From NCBI GenBank assembly GCA_023390335.1, contig JAEWCZ010000008.1:1-64000 (forward strand): 64,000 bases of DNA, written 5' to 3'. Below, in pieces: positions 54,367-63,901 of this stretch. The DNA is from Bacillota bacterium. GTDB lineage: Bacteria > Bacillota > Clostridia > Acetivibrionales > DSM-1351. The notes below the pieces were generated by a model, which ran no database searches, was not told where the DNA came from, and was given only the letters and a program-made list of their open reading frames with translations. Positions within the stretch are counted from its first letter, which is position 1. Each line of letters opens with the position of its first letter. Position numbers and translations under genes: made by a program.

Positions 54367-56811
54367 TTATTTTGCAACGATATTAACAAGTCTTCCTTTT
54401 ACTACTATTACTTTCTTTATCTCTTTCCCATCAAGGAAAGGCTTAATTTTCTCATCAGCCAAAGCAACAGCTTCTGCTTCACTGTTGCTAGCGTCGGCAG
54501 CAACTTCTATTTTACCTCTAACCGTACCGTTAATCTGGACTGCAAGCTCTATAGTATCTTTAACTAATGCATTTTCGTCAAATTCAGGCCAACATTGATT
54601 AAAGATAGAATATCCATAACCCAACTGTTCCCACATTTCTTCTGCAAAGTGAGGTGCAAAAGGTGCTACAAGCTTTACTAAGTCTTTGATGGTATCCTCA
54701 AAAAGCTTAATGTTCTTTGTTTTAACTTCTGCATCATACTTATAAAGTGCATTTACAAGTTCCATACAACGTGATATAGCAGTATTGAACTGGAATCTGT
54801 CGGTATCCTGTGTAGCACCCTTTATAGCAGTATGGCGTACAAAGTTCAGTTCCTTGTCATCCTTGTCCATATCAGTTCTGGAGGCCTTTGACTTCTGTTC
54901 TCCAAGACTTTCAACAAGCCTTTCTATTCTGCTTGCAAATCTTGAAATAGCTTTTATTCCGTCATCGCTCCATGGTCCACCATCTACATAATTGAAACCG
55001 AAGCCAAGATACATTCTGAATATATCTGAGCCGTACTTTCTCACGTAATCATCAGGAGAAATGGTATTTCCTCTTGATTTACTCATTCTATTACCATCCG
55101 GGCCAAGTATTGTACCTTGGTGTACAAGTGACAGGAATGGTTCGTCAAAATTGAGGAAGCCAAGATCTCTCAATGCTTTAGTAATAAATCTCGCATAGAG
55201 AAGATGCATTGCAGCATGTTCAGCACCACCTACATACTTATCAACCGGAAGAACCTTGTTTATCCATTCGGTGTCAAAAGGTTTATCATTGTTCTTGTTA
55301 TCAGGATACCTGAGATAGTACCAGGATGAGCAAACAAATGTATCCAGTGTATCAGGATCTCTCTTGGCTGGAGCACCACATTTTGGACAAACGGTATTCA
55401 TGAACTCCTCACTCTTTTTCAGAGGGGATTCTCCGTCAGGTTTAAATTCAACATTATAAGGGAGAGCAACAGGCAGTTGTTCTTCGGGGACTGCAACCTC
55501 GCCGCAGTGCTCACAGTAAACTACAGGAATAGGAGCACCCCAGTATCTTTGCCTTGAAACAAGCCAATCTCTCAGTCTGTAGTTTATCTTCAGACTTCCT
55601 TTACCATCTGCTTCCAGCTTCTTTATTATAGCGGTTCTTGCCTCAGAAGAAGGAACACCGTCAAATTCCGCACTATTGACTAAAACACCGTATTCGCAGA
55701 ACGGAAGCTCGTCATTTGAACCATCAGCACTTTTTATAACCCTGTTAATAGGCAGGTTATATTTCTTTGCAAATTCAAAGTCACGTTCGTCATGAGATGG
55801 AACAGCCATTACACAGCCGGTTCCATAGCTAGCAAGAACGTAGTCAGCAATCCATACAGGTACTTTTTCTCCTGTGATTGGGTGAATGGCATAACTACCG
55901 GTGAATACACCAGACTTTTCTTTTGTTGTTGAAAGTCTTTCAATTTCGGTTTGCTTCTTGGTATCGTTTTTGTACTTTTCAACAACTTCGATATATTCCG
56001 GTTTTGTTATTTTATCAACTATAGGATTTTCAGGAGCCAGAACAACATATGTGACACCATAAAGGGTATCTGCTCTTGTTGTAAATACCTGAAACTCAAT
56101 ATCTGTATCAGCAACCTTGAAGGCTATTTCAGCACCTTCTGAACGACCTATCCAGTTTGTCTGTATCTTTTTTGTTTTTTCAGGCCAATCAATAGTATCC
56201 AACTTATCCAGAAGCTCCTGGGCGTAAGAGGTTATCTTAAAGAACCACTGAGTAAGGTCACGTTTAGTTACCTCTGAATCACATCTTTCACAGCAACCGT
56301 CAATAACCTGTTCGTTTGCAAGAACGGTGTTACATTTTGGGCACCAGTTAACAGGTGCGTTTTTTCTGTAGGCAAGTCCAGATTTATATAATTGAAGGAA
56401 CAGCCACTGTGTCCACTTGTAATAGTCAGGCATACAGGTTTTTATTTCATAATCCCAATCAAAGGTTGCACCCATTTCCTTGAGCTGGCCTTCCATTGTC
56501 TCTATATTTTTAAGAGTAGAGTCTTGTGGATGAATACCTGTTTTTATTGCATAATTTTCTGCTGGAAGTCCGAAGGCATCAAAGCCCATGGGATGGAACA
56601 CATTATATCCCTGCATTCTTTTCATTCTGGCCCAGGAATCAGTCAATCCATAATTGTACCAATGTCCTACGTGAAGATTGGCGCCTGACGGGTATGAAAA
56701 CATTTCGAGACAGTATAGCTTCTTGTCTGTGTTTTTGGGATCAAACTTGTATATTTCTGTATCTTCCCATTTTTTTTGCCACTTTCTATCTATATCTGCT
56801 GAGTATGGCAT
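54367..56811 (-). CDS. leuS: Leucyl-tRNA synthetase
   Basis: This 814-residue class I synthetase charges tRNA-Leu. It shows the HIGH-type HVGHWYNYG, the CP1 editing domain ([36 protein letters not shown]), a zinc-ribbon-like [20 protein letters not shown] and the KMSKS-type RMSKSRGN. The C-terminal anticodon-binding and tail domains are present. A T-box leader precedes it, so uncharged tRNA-Leu should raise its expression. Confidence 0.97.
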   Translation of the reverse strand: MPYSADIDRKWQKKWEDTEIYKFDPKNTDKKLYCLEMFSYPSGANLHVGHWYNYGLTDSWARMKRMQGYNVFHPMGFDAFGLPAENYAIKTGIHPQDSTLKNIETMEGQLKEMGATFDWDYEIKTCMPDYYKWTQWLFLQLYKSGLAYRKNAPVNWCPKCNTVLANEQVIDGCCERCDSEVTKRDLTQWFFKITSYAQELLDKLDTIDWPEKTKKIQTNWIGRSEGAEIAFKVADTDIEFQVFTTRADTLYGVTYVVLAPENPIVDKITKPEYIEVVEKYKNDTKKQTEIERLSTTKEKSGVFTGSYAIHPITGEKVPVWIADYVLASYGTGCVMAVPSHDERDFEFAKKYNLPINRVIKSADGSNDELPFCEYGVLVNSAEFDGVPSSEARTAIIKKLEADGKGSLKINYRLRDWLVSRQRYWGAPIPVVYCEHCGEVAVPEEQLPVALPYNVEFKPDGESPLKKSEEFMNTVCPKCGAPAKRDPDTLDTFVCSSWYYLRYPDNKNNDKPFDTEWINKVLPVDKYVGGAEHAAMHLLYARFITKALRDLGFLNFDEPFLSLVHQGTILGPDGNRMSKSRGNTISPDDYVRKYGSDIFRMYLGFGFNYVDGGPWSDDGIKAISRFASRIERLVESLGEQKSKASRTDMDKDDKELNFVRHTAIKGATQDTDRFQFNTAISRCMELVNALYKYDAEVKTKNIKLFEDTIKDLVKLVAPFAPHFAEEMWEQLGYGYSIFNQCWPEFDENALVKDTIELAVQINGTVRGKIEVAADASNSEAEAVALADEKIKPFLDGKEIKKVIVVKGRLVNIVAK

Positions 56812-56854
56812 TTAATCAACTCCTTTATTTTATTTAGTATTAATATCAATAACT

Positions 56855-57075
56855 TATAAAAACCCGTCTCTTAGTAAAAGAGACGGGTTAATCCGCGGTA
56901 CCACTCTTGTTAGCCCTGGAGGCTCACTCAAAAGTCTTGTAACGAAAGACCTACGGCTGAATTTTTATCAGCAGCTCCACGGCGAGTTCAAAGAACGTAG
57001 TCAGCTGCAATTCCACCAAGTATGCAGCTCTCTATAGTGACTAAATTTTCTTTTACTACTCCGCTTCATAACATT
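56855..57075 (-). promoter_or_regulatory. T-box riboswitch, leucine (specifier CTC)
   Basis: On the minus strand upstream of leuS, the T-box sequence AGAGTGGTACCGCGG (56890-56906) is followed by a strong terminator, AACCCGTCTC/GAGACGGGTT with a T run (56861-56890). Stem I lies further upstream, with the specifier region TTGAACTCGCC; the CTC codon complements 56984-56986. The antiterminator, formed with uncharged tRNA-Leu, would allow read-through into leuS. Confidence 0.92.
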
Positions 57076-57137
57076 AATAAGTAATTAACTAATCTACATT
57101 GCAATCTATATTAGATTATCATAATAGTTTGATCATT

Positions 57138-57482
57138 TCAACTTTTTTCACGGTTTTGATTCTCCATTAGAGCAATGTATTGTGCCATGGTTTTGACCTT
57201 GTTGGTCTGTTTTGAAATGGTTATGGTAAGGTTAAGATTTATACCCAGCTCAAAAAGAATAAGTACTAGAAATACTGCATTTGCAGGTTCAATTATACCT
57301 ATAAGATTTGCAAAGCAATCAGGTATAACAGGGAATGCAGCAATAATTATAAACATTACAGAGGACACAATCCAAAGAATACTGTACCTGAGTTCCAGTT
57401 TGGTCTTCTGAACCATTTTGAGTATTGATGTAAGTAAAACTAAACCTATAAGAAGAATACTTATCTGTAACCGTAAGTTCAT
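57138..57482 (-). CDS. DUF2304-domain membrane protein
   Basis: This 114-residue protein has three membrane helices (ISILLIGLVLLTSILKMV, YSILWIVSSVMFIIIAAFPV, NAVFLVLILFELGINLNL). It matches DUF2304, a small family often encoded beside polyprenyl-phosphate glycosyltransferases. The function is unknown, probably assisting lipid-linked sugar synthesis or flipping. It is the last of three minus-strand genes with the GT2 and EamA-like genes. Confidence 0.85.
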   Translation of the reverse strand: MNLRLQISILLIGLVLLTSILKMVQKTKLELRYSILWIVSSVMFIIIAAFPVIPDCFANLIGIIEPANAVFLVLILFELGINLNLTITISKQTNKVKTMAQYIALMENQNREKS

Positions 57483-57506
57483 ATTTTTTACCTTCTGTAA
57501 GATATT

Positions 57507-58217
57507 TTAATTAGAAAAGCGTTTTATACGGGGTCTTATACGACTCAAAATTATAGCCAATGTAACCTTCACCATATAGTAAACGGATAGGGATCTGTTA
57601 ATTGAAGAGTTTCCCCGGGCTCTTTTCTTCATTTCCACAGGTATTTCTATAATTTTTAAATTTTTACGTTTTAAAATCATTATGGATTCAGGCTCGGGAT
57701 AGTCCTGGGGGTAGTTTTTTGAAAACAGTTCAATTATTTTTCTGTTGCAGGCTCGAAAACCTGAAGTAGAGTCCGTCACTCCCGCTCCTGACAAAAGCCA
57801 TATCAAAAAACGAAAGTACTTTATACCCATCCTTCTGATAAAAGTAGACTGGTAACCCCTTTTATCCAAAAATCTGGAGCCGATAACCATGTCTGAATTT
57901 CCATTTTCCAGAATATTTATCATTTCAGGTACAAAAGATGCCTTATGCTGTCCGTCACCATCGAATTGGACAACTATATCGTAGCCTTTTTGAAATGCAT
58001 ACTTATAGCCGGTTTGAACAGCTCCTCCTATACCTACATTAAAAGGAAGGTTTATGTGTGGGATGTGATTTTCTCGTAATATTAAACCTGTTTTGTCAGT
58101 TGAACCGTCATTTATAACCATATAATGGCACCCGGCAGCGTTTTGCTCTATATCATTTATGACATCAAGAATATTGTCCTGTTCATTGTAAGCCGGTATT
58201 ATTATTATACTTTTCAT
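57507..58217 (-). CDS. GT2 family glycosyltransferase, dolichyl-phosphate-mannose-synthase-like
   Basis: This 236-residue GT-A enzyme has IIPAYNEQDNILDVINDI, the nucleotide-sugar site VINDGSTDKTG, VVQFDGDGQH with the DxD-like DGDG, and FRACNRKII followed by the KMKKRARGNSS-type VEMKKRARGNSSI. It has no C-terminal membrane helices, so it resembles DPM1-type enzymes that put a sugar on undecaprenyl phosphate. The EamA-like flippase and DUF2304 genes on each side support this. Confidence 0.9.
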   Translation of the reverse strand: MKSIIIIPAYNEQDNILDVINDIEQNAAGCHYMVINDGSTDKTGLILRENHIPHINLPFNVGIGGAVQTGYKYAFQKGYDIVVQFDGDGQHKASFVPEMINILENGNSDMVIGSRFLDKRGYQSTFIRRMGIKYFRFLIWLLSGAGVTDSTSGFRACNRKIIELFSKNYPQDYPEPESIMILKRKNLKIIEIPVEMKKRARGNSSINRSLSVYYMVKVTLAIILSRIRPRIKRFSN

Positions 58218-58254
58218 TTAATCCTCCGAAGCCAGTATTCATGCCGAGTTTATT

Positions 58255-58596
58255 TTACCCTTTGGCTATATAAAATACTCCTGCCAGAATGAGTATAGTA
58301 CCAAAAATTTTACGGAGATCAATATTCTCCTTAAAAATAAAAAATCCGACAAAGAGGCTTAGTGCATATGCTACGCTGTTTAGGGGGTATGCAGTTGAAA
58401 ATGGTAGCTTGGAAAGTACATATAGCCACAAAACCGTAGAGACACCATAAACAAAAACACCTGCAAGTATTAGTGGGTTCAGCAGTAGTTTAAAACTGTA
58501 ACCTTCCATTCTTTCAAGTCCAATTTTCCACAATGTCTGTCCGAATACGGTAAGACCTGAATTTAAAATTGCTAATAATATATATTTACCCTGCAT
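58255..58596 (-). CDS. EamA/SMR-like small transporter, probable lipid-sugar flippase subunit
   Basis: This 113-residue protein has four membrane helices and the DMT half-size layout (ILLAILNSGLTVFGQTLWKI, SKLPFSTAYPLNSVAYALSL, IFGTILILAGVFYIAKG). Similar proteins (ArnE/ArnF-like) flip undecaprenyl-phosphate sugars. It is first in the minus-strand operon before the GT2 and DUF2304 genes. A small multidrug transporter is the alternative. Confidence 0.8.
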   Translation of the reverse strand: MQGKYILLAILNSGLTVFGQTLWKIGLERMEGYSFKLLLNPLILAGVFVYGVSTVLWLYVLSKLPFSTAYPLNSVAYALSLFVGFFIFKENIDLRKIFGTILILAGVFYIAKG

Positions 58597-58726
58597 GTGA
58601 GCCGTCCCATGTATAAAAATTTATGTAAATTGTATTATGTCCTGAATTTTTTATAGAAATACGTATGAACATATCCATGCTAATTTACATAATATGGATC
58701 ATAATAACATTTTTGGAGATTTAGAG

Positions 58727-59800
58727 ATGGAGAAATTTGTCGTTATTATGGCAGGAGGTTCAGGTACGAGACTATGGCCGCTATCAAAAGAAAAAAAGCC
58801 TAAGCAGTTTATATCTGTTGATGACGGCGAATGTATGTTGGTTCAGACTATTCACCGTGTGTGTCGAATCGTTCCACCATCCAATTGTTTTATTGTAACA
58901 AATCAAAGTCTTGTGGGATTGACCCGGGAAGTTGTAAAGGACATAATCCCATATTCAAATATAATTGCTGAACCCCAAAAAAAGAACACTGCAGCATGTA
59001 TTGCATATACAGCAATGGTTCTTGATAAAAAACTGGGAGATGCAATACTGTGTTTTGTACCGGCTGACGGGTATGTCAAAGACCAACAGCGTTATGCTGA
59101 AGCAATAAATCTGGCGTTTAGGGCGGCTGAGGAAAAGGAAAGCCTTGTTGTAATAGGAATTAACCCCTTATATCCCTCTACAGCATATGGTTATATAAAA
59201 ATTGCCACCGGAAAAGATCCAGAAGAACAAATATTAAAGGTTCAGAAATTTACAGAAAAACCAAACAAAGATACCGCCCAAACAATGTTTGAATCAGGTG
59301 CCTACTTGTGGAATGGAGGTATTTTGGCAGGAACATCAAAGACAATAATTAATCAAATTAAACAAAATCTACCCCAACACTTTATATCTATCTCAAATGC
59401 ACTTGTTCATGAGGGAAGTGAAAATTTTAACACATATATTGCTAATGCATATAATGAAATACAGAATATTTCATTTGACAGCGCTGTATTAGAAAAAAGT
59501 AACGACATTTATGTAATTAGGGCTTCCTTCGATTGGGATGATATAGGGAGTATCGATACTTTGTCGGGAACTCTGCAAAAAGATAAGGACGGTAACTCTT
59601 GGCAGGGCGACTATATATCCTTAGAAACTACCAATTCTGTAATATATGCGGATGGAATTCTAATTACGGTAATAGGGCTGGATAACATGATTGTTGCAGG
59701 CACAAATGAGGCTTTGGTTGTTTGTCCAAGAGGAAGAGCACAGGAAGTTAAAAAATTGGTGGAAATGCTTAAAAAGAAGGGATATGAAAAATTCTTGTAA
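58727..59800 (+). CDS. manC: Mannose-1-phosphate guanylyltransferase
   Basis: This 357-residue nucleotidyltransferase makes GDP-mannose from mannose-1-phosphate and GTP. It shows the pyrophosphorylase loop VVIMAGGSGTRLWPLSKEKK, ENT-type AEPQKKNTAACIAYTA, VPADGYV, the sugar-binding KFTEKPNKDTA, LWNGGILAG, and FDWDDIGSID. It lacks the PMI domain of bifunctional ManC/AlgA. The start at 58727 has TTGGAG 8 nt upstream. It begins a plus-strand glycan operon that probably supplies GDP-mannose, or GDP-fucose by further steps, to the next gene. Confidence 0.93.
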   Translation: MEKFVVIMAGGSGTRLWPLSKEKKPKQFISVDDGECMLVQTIHRVCRIVPPSNCFIVTNQSLVGLTREVVKDIIPYSNIIAEPQKKNTAACIAYTAMVLDKKLGDAILCFVPADGYVKDQQRYAEAINLAFRAAEEKESLVVIGINPLYPSTAYGYIKIATGKDPEEQILKVQKFTEKPNKDTAQTMFESGAYLWNGGILAGTSKTIINQIKQNLPQHFISISNALVHEGSENFNTYIANAYNEIQNISFDSAVLEKSNDIYVIRASFDWDDIGSIDTLSGTLQKDKDGNSWQGDYISLETTNSVIYADGILITVIGLDNMIVAGTNEALVVCPRGRAQEVKKLVEMLKKKGYEKFL

Positions 59801-59826
59801 TAGCTAGGTATGCGGAGGGTTTTAAA

Positions 59827-60651
59827 TTGAAGCAGGATAAATTCTTACTTATTAATACAACTGGGGACGGATTCTGGTACGACATGCACCACACGCTTTC
59901 TAATCTTTTGCTTGCTGACATGACAAAAAGGATACCTATCATTTATTGGGGGAGCAAAAGCATGTATAGCACAGATGAATTCTCCAATGCTTTTGAACAA
60001 TATTTTTTCCCCGTATCAAAATATGGCATGGAGGAATTAATGACTAATATTAATCATAGTGCTGATATTCAGGTTGCCGACAGATATACGGACATAGATA
60101 GTATTATATGTCGTATGGATGAGGAGTGTCCTTATTTCGGTATGAATTCGGGCGAGATATACAGACTTTTACTCAAAAAGTATATACGGCTCAGGCCGGA
60201 AATAGAAAATGAGATAAGTACTTTCTATGAAAAGAATATGGCAGGTAAGACAATAGTTGCTGTACATATAAGAGGAAGTGACAAGATATTGGAAGTAAGT
60301 CATTTACATGAGCTGAACAAACTCTATCCATCAAAAATAAACGCTTATATAAAAAAAATACCAGATGCACATGTTTTTCTAATGACTGACTGCAAAGACA
60401 TATTAGCCGAATATAAAAACATGTACGGCGATAGAGTAATCAATACTGATTGTAAAAGGGTCTTGAGAAATGGTGGAGGAGTTCACTTCCAGGAATATGA
60501 AAATAATAGGCTTAAAGGAATAGAAATAATTAAGGACAGTTGGCTTGCAGCAAAATGTGACTATTTCATAGGGAATGGATTCTCAAACGTATCCAGGGCT
60601 GTATGCGAACTAAAAGACTGGCAGAATCAGAATGTAATGCTGCTTTTTTAA
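59827..60651 (+). CDS. Fucosyltransferase-like (NodZ/FUT8-type) protein
   Basis: This 274-residue protein shows the O-/alpha-1,6-fucosyltransferase pattern. An early nucleotide-fold helix (TTGDGFWYDMHHTLSNLLLA) is followed by VAVHIRGSDKILEV, the HxRxxD motif that binds the GDP-sugar phosphate, VFLMTDCKDILAEYK and KCDYFIGNGFSNVSRAV. It follows the GDP-mannose gene, so GDP-fucose or another GDP-sugar as donor would fit. The acceptor is unknown. TTG start at 59827 with GGAGG upstream. Confidence 0.7.
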   Translation: MKQDKFLLINTTGDGFWYDMHHTLSNLLLADMTKRIPIIYWGSKSMYSTDEFSNAFEQYFFPVSKYGMEELMTNINHSADIQVADRYTDIDSIICRMDEECPYFGMNSGEIYRLLLKKYIRLRPEIENEISTFYEKNMAGKTIVAVHIRGSDKILEVSHLHELNKLYPSKINAYIKKIPDAHVFLMTDCKDILAEYKNMYGDRVINTDCKRVLRNGGGVHFQEYENNRLKGIEIIKDSWLAAKCDYFIGNGFSNVSRAVCELKDWQNQNVMLLF

Positions 60652-60700
60652 CATGGCTCTTAAAAAAGTATACAAATGGGAATTTCGGAGGTTAGTATAT

Positions 60701-61666
60701 ATGGAAAAAGAGAGACTTATTGAGCTGTACAGAATTATGCAGACCATACGCAGTGTGGAACGAAAAATCGAAAGTGAATATAAAAATGATGAGATGAAAA
60801 CCCCAATACATCTGTCTATAGGGCAAGAAGCAATTGCAGCAGGGGTTTGTATAAATCTCCGCAAGGATGATTACCTTTTTGGAACCCATAGGAGTCATGC
60901 TCAGTACATTGCTAAAGGCGGGGATATAAAACAAATGATAGCGGAGCTCTATCTGCGTAAGACAGGTTGTACTTCAGGAAGGGGAGGGTCCATGCACTTG
61001 ATGGCCCCGGATAGAGGAATATTCGGCTCTACGGCTATAGTAGGAGGCAGTTTGCCCCTTGGAACGGGGACGGCTCTTGCATCCAAAATTCAAAAAAATG
61101 ACAGGGTCACTGCAGTTTTTTTTGGAGATGGAGCGGTAGATGAAGGAACTTTTCATGAAAGCCTGAATTTTGCATCTCTTAAAAGACTCCCAGTAGTTTA
61201 TGTATGCGAGAATAATTTCTATGCAATAAACTCCCATCAGTCAGAAAGGCAGTCAGGAGATAATATACACAAAATAGCTCAAGGCTATGGAATACCGGCA
61301 TATCAGATTGATGGAAATGATGTGCTTAAAGTTTCTGCATATGCAGAAAAGGCCGTTGAAAGGTGCAGAATGGGTGAAGGACCTACCCTGCTAGAATGTG
61401 TAAGTTACCGGTGGAAGGGTCACATTGGAACGGTTGACGATTTGGGAGTAGGATACAGGCCTCAGGAAGAATACGAATATTGGATTTCAAAGTGCCCAAT
61501 AAAATGGTATAAAAGCTACCTTGAAAGCAGAGGAATTCTTAATGATCAGTTGGAAAAAACCATTGATGATGAAATAGATAAGGAAGTAAAGGCTGCTTTT
61601 GAATTTGCAGTAAATTCACCTAAACCTCAGCCTGGAGAACTTCTCGATTTTGTTTATGCAGACTGA
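60701..61666 (+). CDS. TPP-dependent dehydrogenase E1 alpha-like subunit
   Basis: This 321-residue protein resembles the E1-alpha subunits of pyruvate, acetoin or branched-chain 2-oxoacid dehydrogenases: MQTIRSVERKIE, HLSIGQEAIAAGVC, THRSHAQYIAKGGD, GRGGSMHLM, and the TPP motif FFGDGAVDEGTFHESLNFAS...VCENN. No E2 or E3 gene follows, and it lies inside a sugar-nucleotide operon. It may therefore build or transfer a two-carbon unit onto a sugar rather than feed central metabolism. ATG 60701 has GGAGG 9 nt upstream; an upstream in-frame ATG at 60653 is less likely. Confidence 0.88.
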   Translation: MEKERLIELYRIMQTIRSVERKIESEYKNDEMKTPIHLSIGQEAIAAGVCINLRKDDYLFGTHRSHAQYIAKGGDIKQMIAELYLRKTGCTSGRGGSMHLMAPDRGIFGSTAIVGGSLPLGTGTALASKIQKNDRVTAVFFGDGAVDEGTFHESLNFASLKRLPVVYVCENNFYAINSHQSERQSGDNIHKIAQGYGIPAYQIDGNDVLKVSAYAEKAVERCRMGEGPTLLECVSYRWKGHIGTVDDLGVGYRPQEEYEYWISKCPIKWYKSYLESRGILNDQLEKTIDDEIDKEVKAAFEFAVNSPKPQPGELLDFVYAD

Positions 61667-61708
61667 TTGGATTAAATATAGGTTAAGAATTGATAGGAGG
61701 TATTTTAA

Positions 61709-62749
61709 ATGCCCTGGACTACAATCGAAGTTGAGAAACAGGATAAATTTATAATAACAGATGATTCCCAAAATGGCAGGATGATTTCATATAAAGATGC
61801 TTTATATGAAGCAATGGATCAATCTCTTGCAAGAGACTCAAGAGTCTTTGTTATGGGAGAGGGTGTAGATGACCCCGGCGGGGTTTTTGGAACTACAAAA
61901 GGTTTACACGAAAAGTATGGCCGTGAAAGAGTTTTTGACACACCCATAGCAGAAAACTCCCTGACAGGTATAGCGGCAGGAGCTGCAATGGCAGGGCTAA
62001 GACCGGTTTTTGTACACAGTAGAATGGATTTTTTACTGCTGTCACTTGATCAACTGGTAAACCATGCTGCAAAGTGGAGTTATATGACAGGTGGAAAGGT
62101 AAGTGTTCCGTTGGTAGTGCGTACAGTTAGTGCAAGAGGTTGGGGGTCTGGAGCACAGCATTCTCAGTGCTTGCAAGGTATGCTTATGAATGCCCCAGGG
62201 TTAAAAATAGCTGCTCCTGCCACCCCTTATGATGCCAAAGGGTTATTGATTTCAAGCATTATAGACAATAATCCTGTCCTGTTTGTTGAGCACAGGTGGC
62301 TATACAAAACAGTAGGTAATGTTCCGGATACACTATATTCCATACCATTTGGAAAGGGTGTTGTAAGGAAAAAAGGAAAGGATGTTACTATTGTTGCAGT
62401 ATCCTATATGCTGGTTGAAGCCTTAAAGGCGGCCGAGAAGCTTCAAGCCCAAAATATATCGGTAGAAGTAATAGATTTACGGACAATAAAACCCATAGAT
62501 GAGGATATAATTATTGAATCACTTACAAAGACGGGGAGACTGATAATAACAGATACAGGTTGGAAAACAGGAGGGGTAGCAGCTGAAATAGCGGCAATAG
62601 TTGCTGAAAAGGCTGTCCATTTATTAAAAAAGCCTGTTATTAGAGTTTGCTGTCCGGATATACCTACTCCGGCAGGAGATTTGCAAGAAAAAGCTTTTTA
62701 TCCTGATTCTGAAACTATATGTGATAAGGTTGTTGAATTAATGAAGTAA
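61709..62749 (+). CDS. TPP-dependent dehydrogenase E1 beta-like subunit
   Basis: This 346-residue partner of the preceding gene has a transketolase pyrimidine domain (ISYKDALYEAMDQSLARDSR, VFVMGEGVDDPGGVFGTTKG, RVFDTPIAENSLTGIAAGAA) and a C-terminal domain (VTIVAVSYMLVEALKAAEKL, VIDLRTIKPIDEDIIIESL). Together they should form an alpha2beta2 TPP enzyme. GGAGG precedes ATG 61709. The stop overlaps the next reading frame, so the pair is co-translated with the epimerase. Confidence 0.9.
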   Translation: MPWTTIEVEKQDKFIITDDSQNGRMISYKDALYEAMDQSLARDSRVFVMGEGVDDPGGVFGTTKGLHEKYGRERVFDTPIAENSLTGIAAGAAMAGLRPVFVHSRMDFLLLSLDQLVNHAAKWSYMTGGKVSVPLVVRTVSARGWGSGAQHSQCLQGMLMNAPGLKIAAPATPYDAKGLLISSIIDNNPVLFVEHRWLYKTVGNVPDTLYSIPFGKGVVRKKGKDVTIVAVSYMLVEALKAAEKLQAQNISVEVIDLRTIKPIDEDIIIESLTKTGRLIITDTGWKTGGVAAEIAAIVAEKAVHLLKKPVIRVCCPDIPTPAGDLQEKAFYPDSETICDKVVELMK

Positions 62750-62766
62750 TGGAAGGGGGCCTCCAT

Positions 62767-63819
62767 TTGGATAAATATATAGAAGAAGATTGCTTAGAGT
62801 ATTTAAAAAAAATAGACTTGTCTCCTGTTTATAATAAAACAGTTCTAATTACAGGTGCAAACGGACTCATTGGAACTTATATCATATATATGCTTCATCT
62901 TGAAAACCTTTTAAACGGCGGTGGGATTAAAATTCATGCTGTAAGTAGAAGCAAACCTTGCGAGGCGCTGGCTGATATATTTGAGAGAAATTACAAGTTT
63001 GATTCAGAAGACCTAACTAGCATGGATTTCGATAAGATAAAGGATAAAGCTGACTATATCATACATGGGGCAACCTATGCACAACCCGGTAAATTTTTAC
63101 GAAACTACACGGATACAATCCACTTAAATACAATAGTCACTGAAAAGTTGCTTCAAAAAGCTAAGAAGGATAGTGCAAATATCTTATTCCTGAGTTCCTC
63201 TGAAATCTATGGGGAGCCGGACAAAGATAATATCCCTACCTTGGAAAGTTATCCGGGCTTTTGTTCTCCCGTAAATGTAAGAGCGGTATATTCGGAGTCA
63301 AAAAGGATGGGTGAAACTATGTGCTTTGCCTACAGACACTATGAAGGAGTGAATGCTAAGGTAGCCAGAATATCCATGACCTACGGCCCGGGAGTTAAAG
63401 GGGACGATGAACGCGTTCTTGGGCAGTTCATAAGAAGGGCGTTGGAACAAAAAAAGATATCCATGGTGGATGACGGAAGTAAAATCAGGACGTTTTGCTA
63501 TATAGCGGACTGTGCCCTGATGCTACTATATATAATTGTATATGGCAGAGACTTTGTATATAACGTTGGAGGCCGTGACAGTATCAGTATAAAAACACTT
63601 GCACAAGAAATATGTTCTATTACCGGAAGCACTCTCACGTTTGATAACGCAGAGAAAAAACAAGGTGTAGAGGAAATAAAGGTATCCCCTGACAAAGTTC
63701 AACTTGACATCAGCAAGATTTGCTCCGAGTTTGGATTTACACAATTTAAGCCATTCAGGGAGGGACTTGTAAGAACTGTTGACTGGAATAAGAATAAATG
63801 GAATTTGCAAATGAAATAA
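62767..63819 (+). CDS. NAD-dependent sugar epimerase/dehydratase
   Basis: This 350-residue extended short-chain dehydrogenase has the NAD-binding VLITGANGLIGTYIIYML, IIHGATYAQPGKF, FLSSSEIYGEP and the catalytic Tyr-x3-Lys in RAVYSESKRMGE. Its likely substrate is a nucleotide sugar made in this operon. I prefer TTG 62767 over ATG 62749 because GGAAGGGGGC lies just before it. Confidence 0.9.
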   Translation: MDKYIEEDCLEYLKKIDLSPVYNKTVLITGANGLIGTYIIYMLHLENLLNGGGIKIHAVSRSKPCEALADIFERNYKFDSEDLTSMDFDKIKDKADYIIHGATYAQPGKFLRNYTDTIHLNTIVTEKLLQKAKKDSANILFLSSSEIYGEPDKDNIPTLESYPGFCSPVNVRAVYSESKRMGETMCFAYRHYEGVNAKVARISMTYGPGVKGDDERVLGQFIRRALEQKKISMVDDGSKIRTFCYIADCALMLLYIIVYGRDFVYNVGGRDSISIKTLAQEICSITGSTLTFDNAEKKQGVEEIKVSPDKVQLDISKICSEFGFTQFKPFREGLVRTVDWNKNKWNLQMK

Positions 63820-63901
63820 ATGAATGTTATATTGTATGTAAGTAATTCCAGCAATTGGTAATTAACACATTAGCACAGAGCAGGAGGAAGTCAAGCCAAA
63901 G

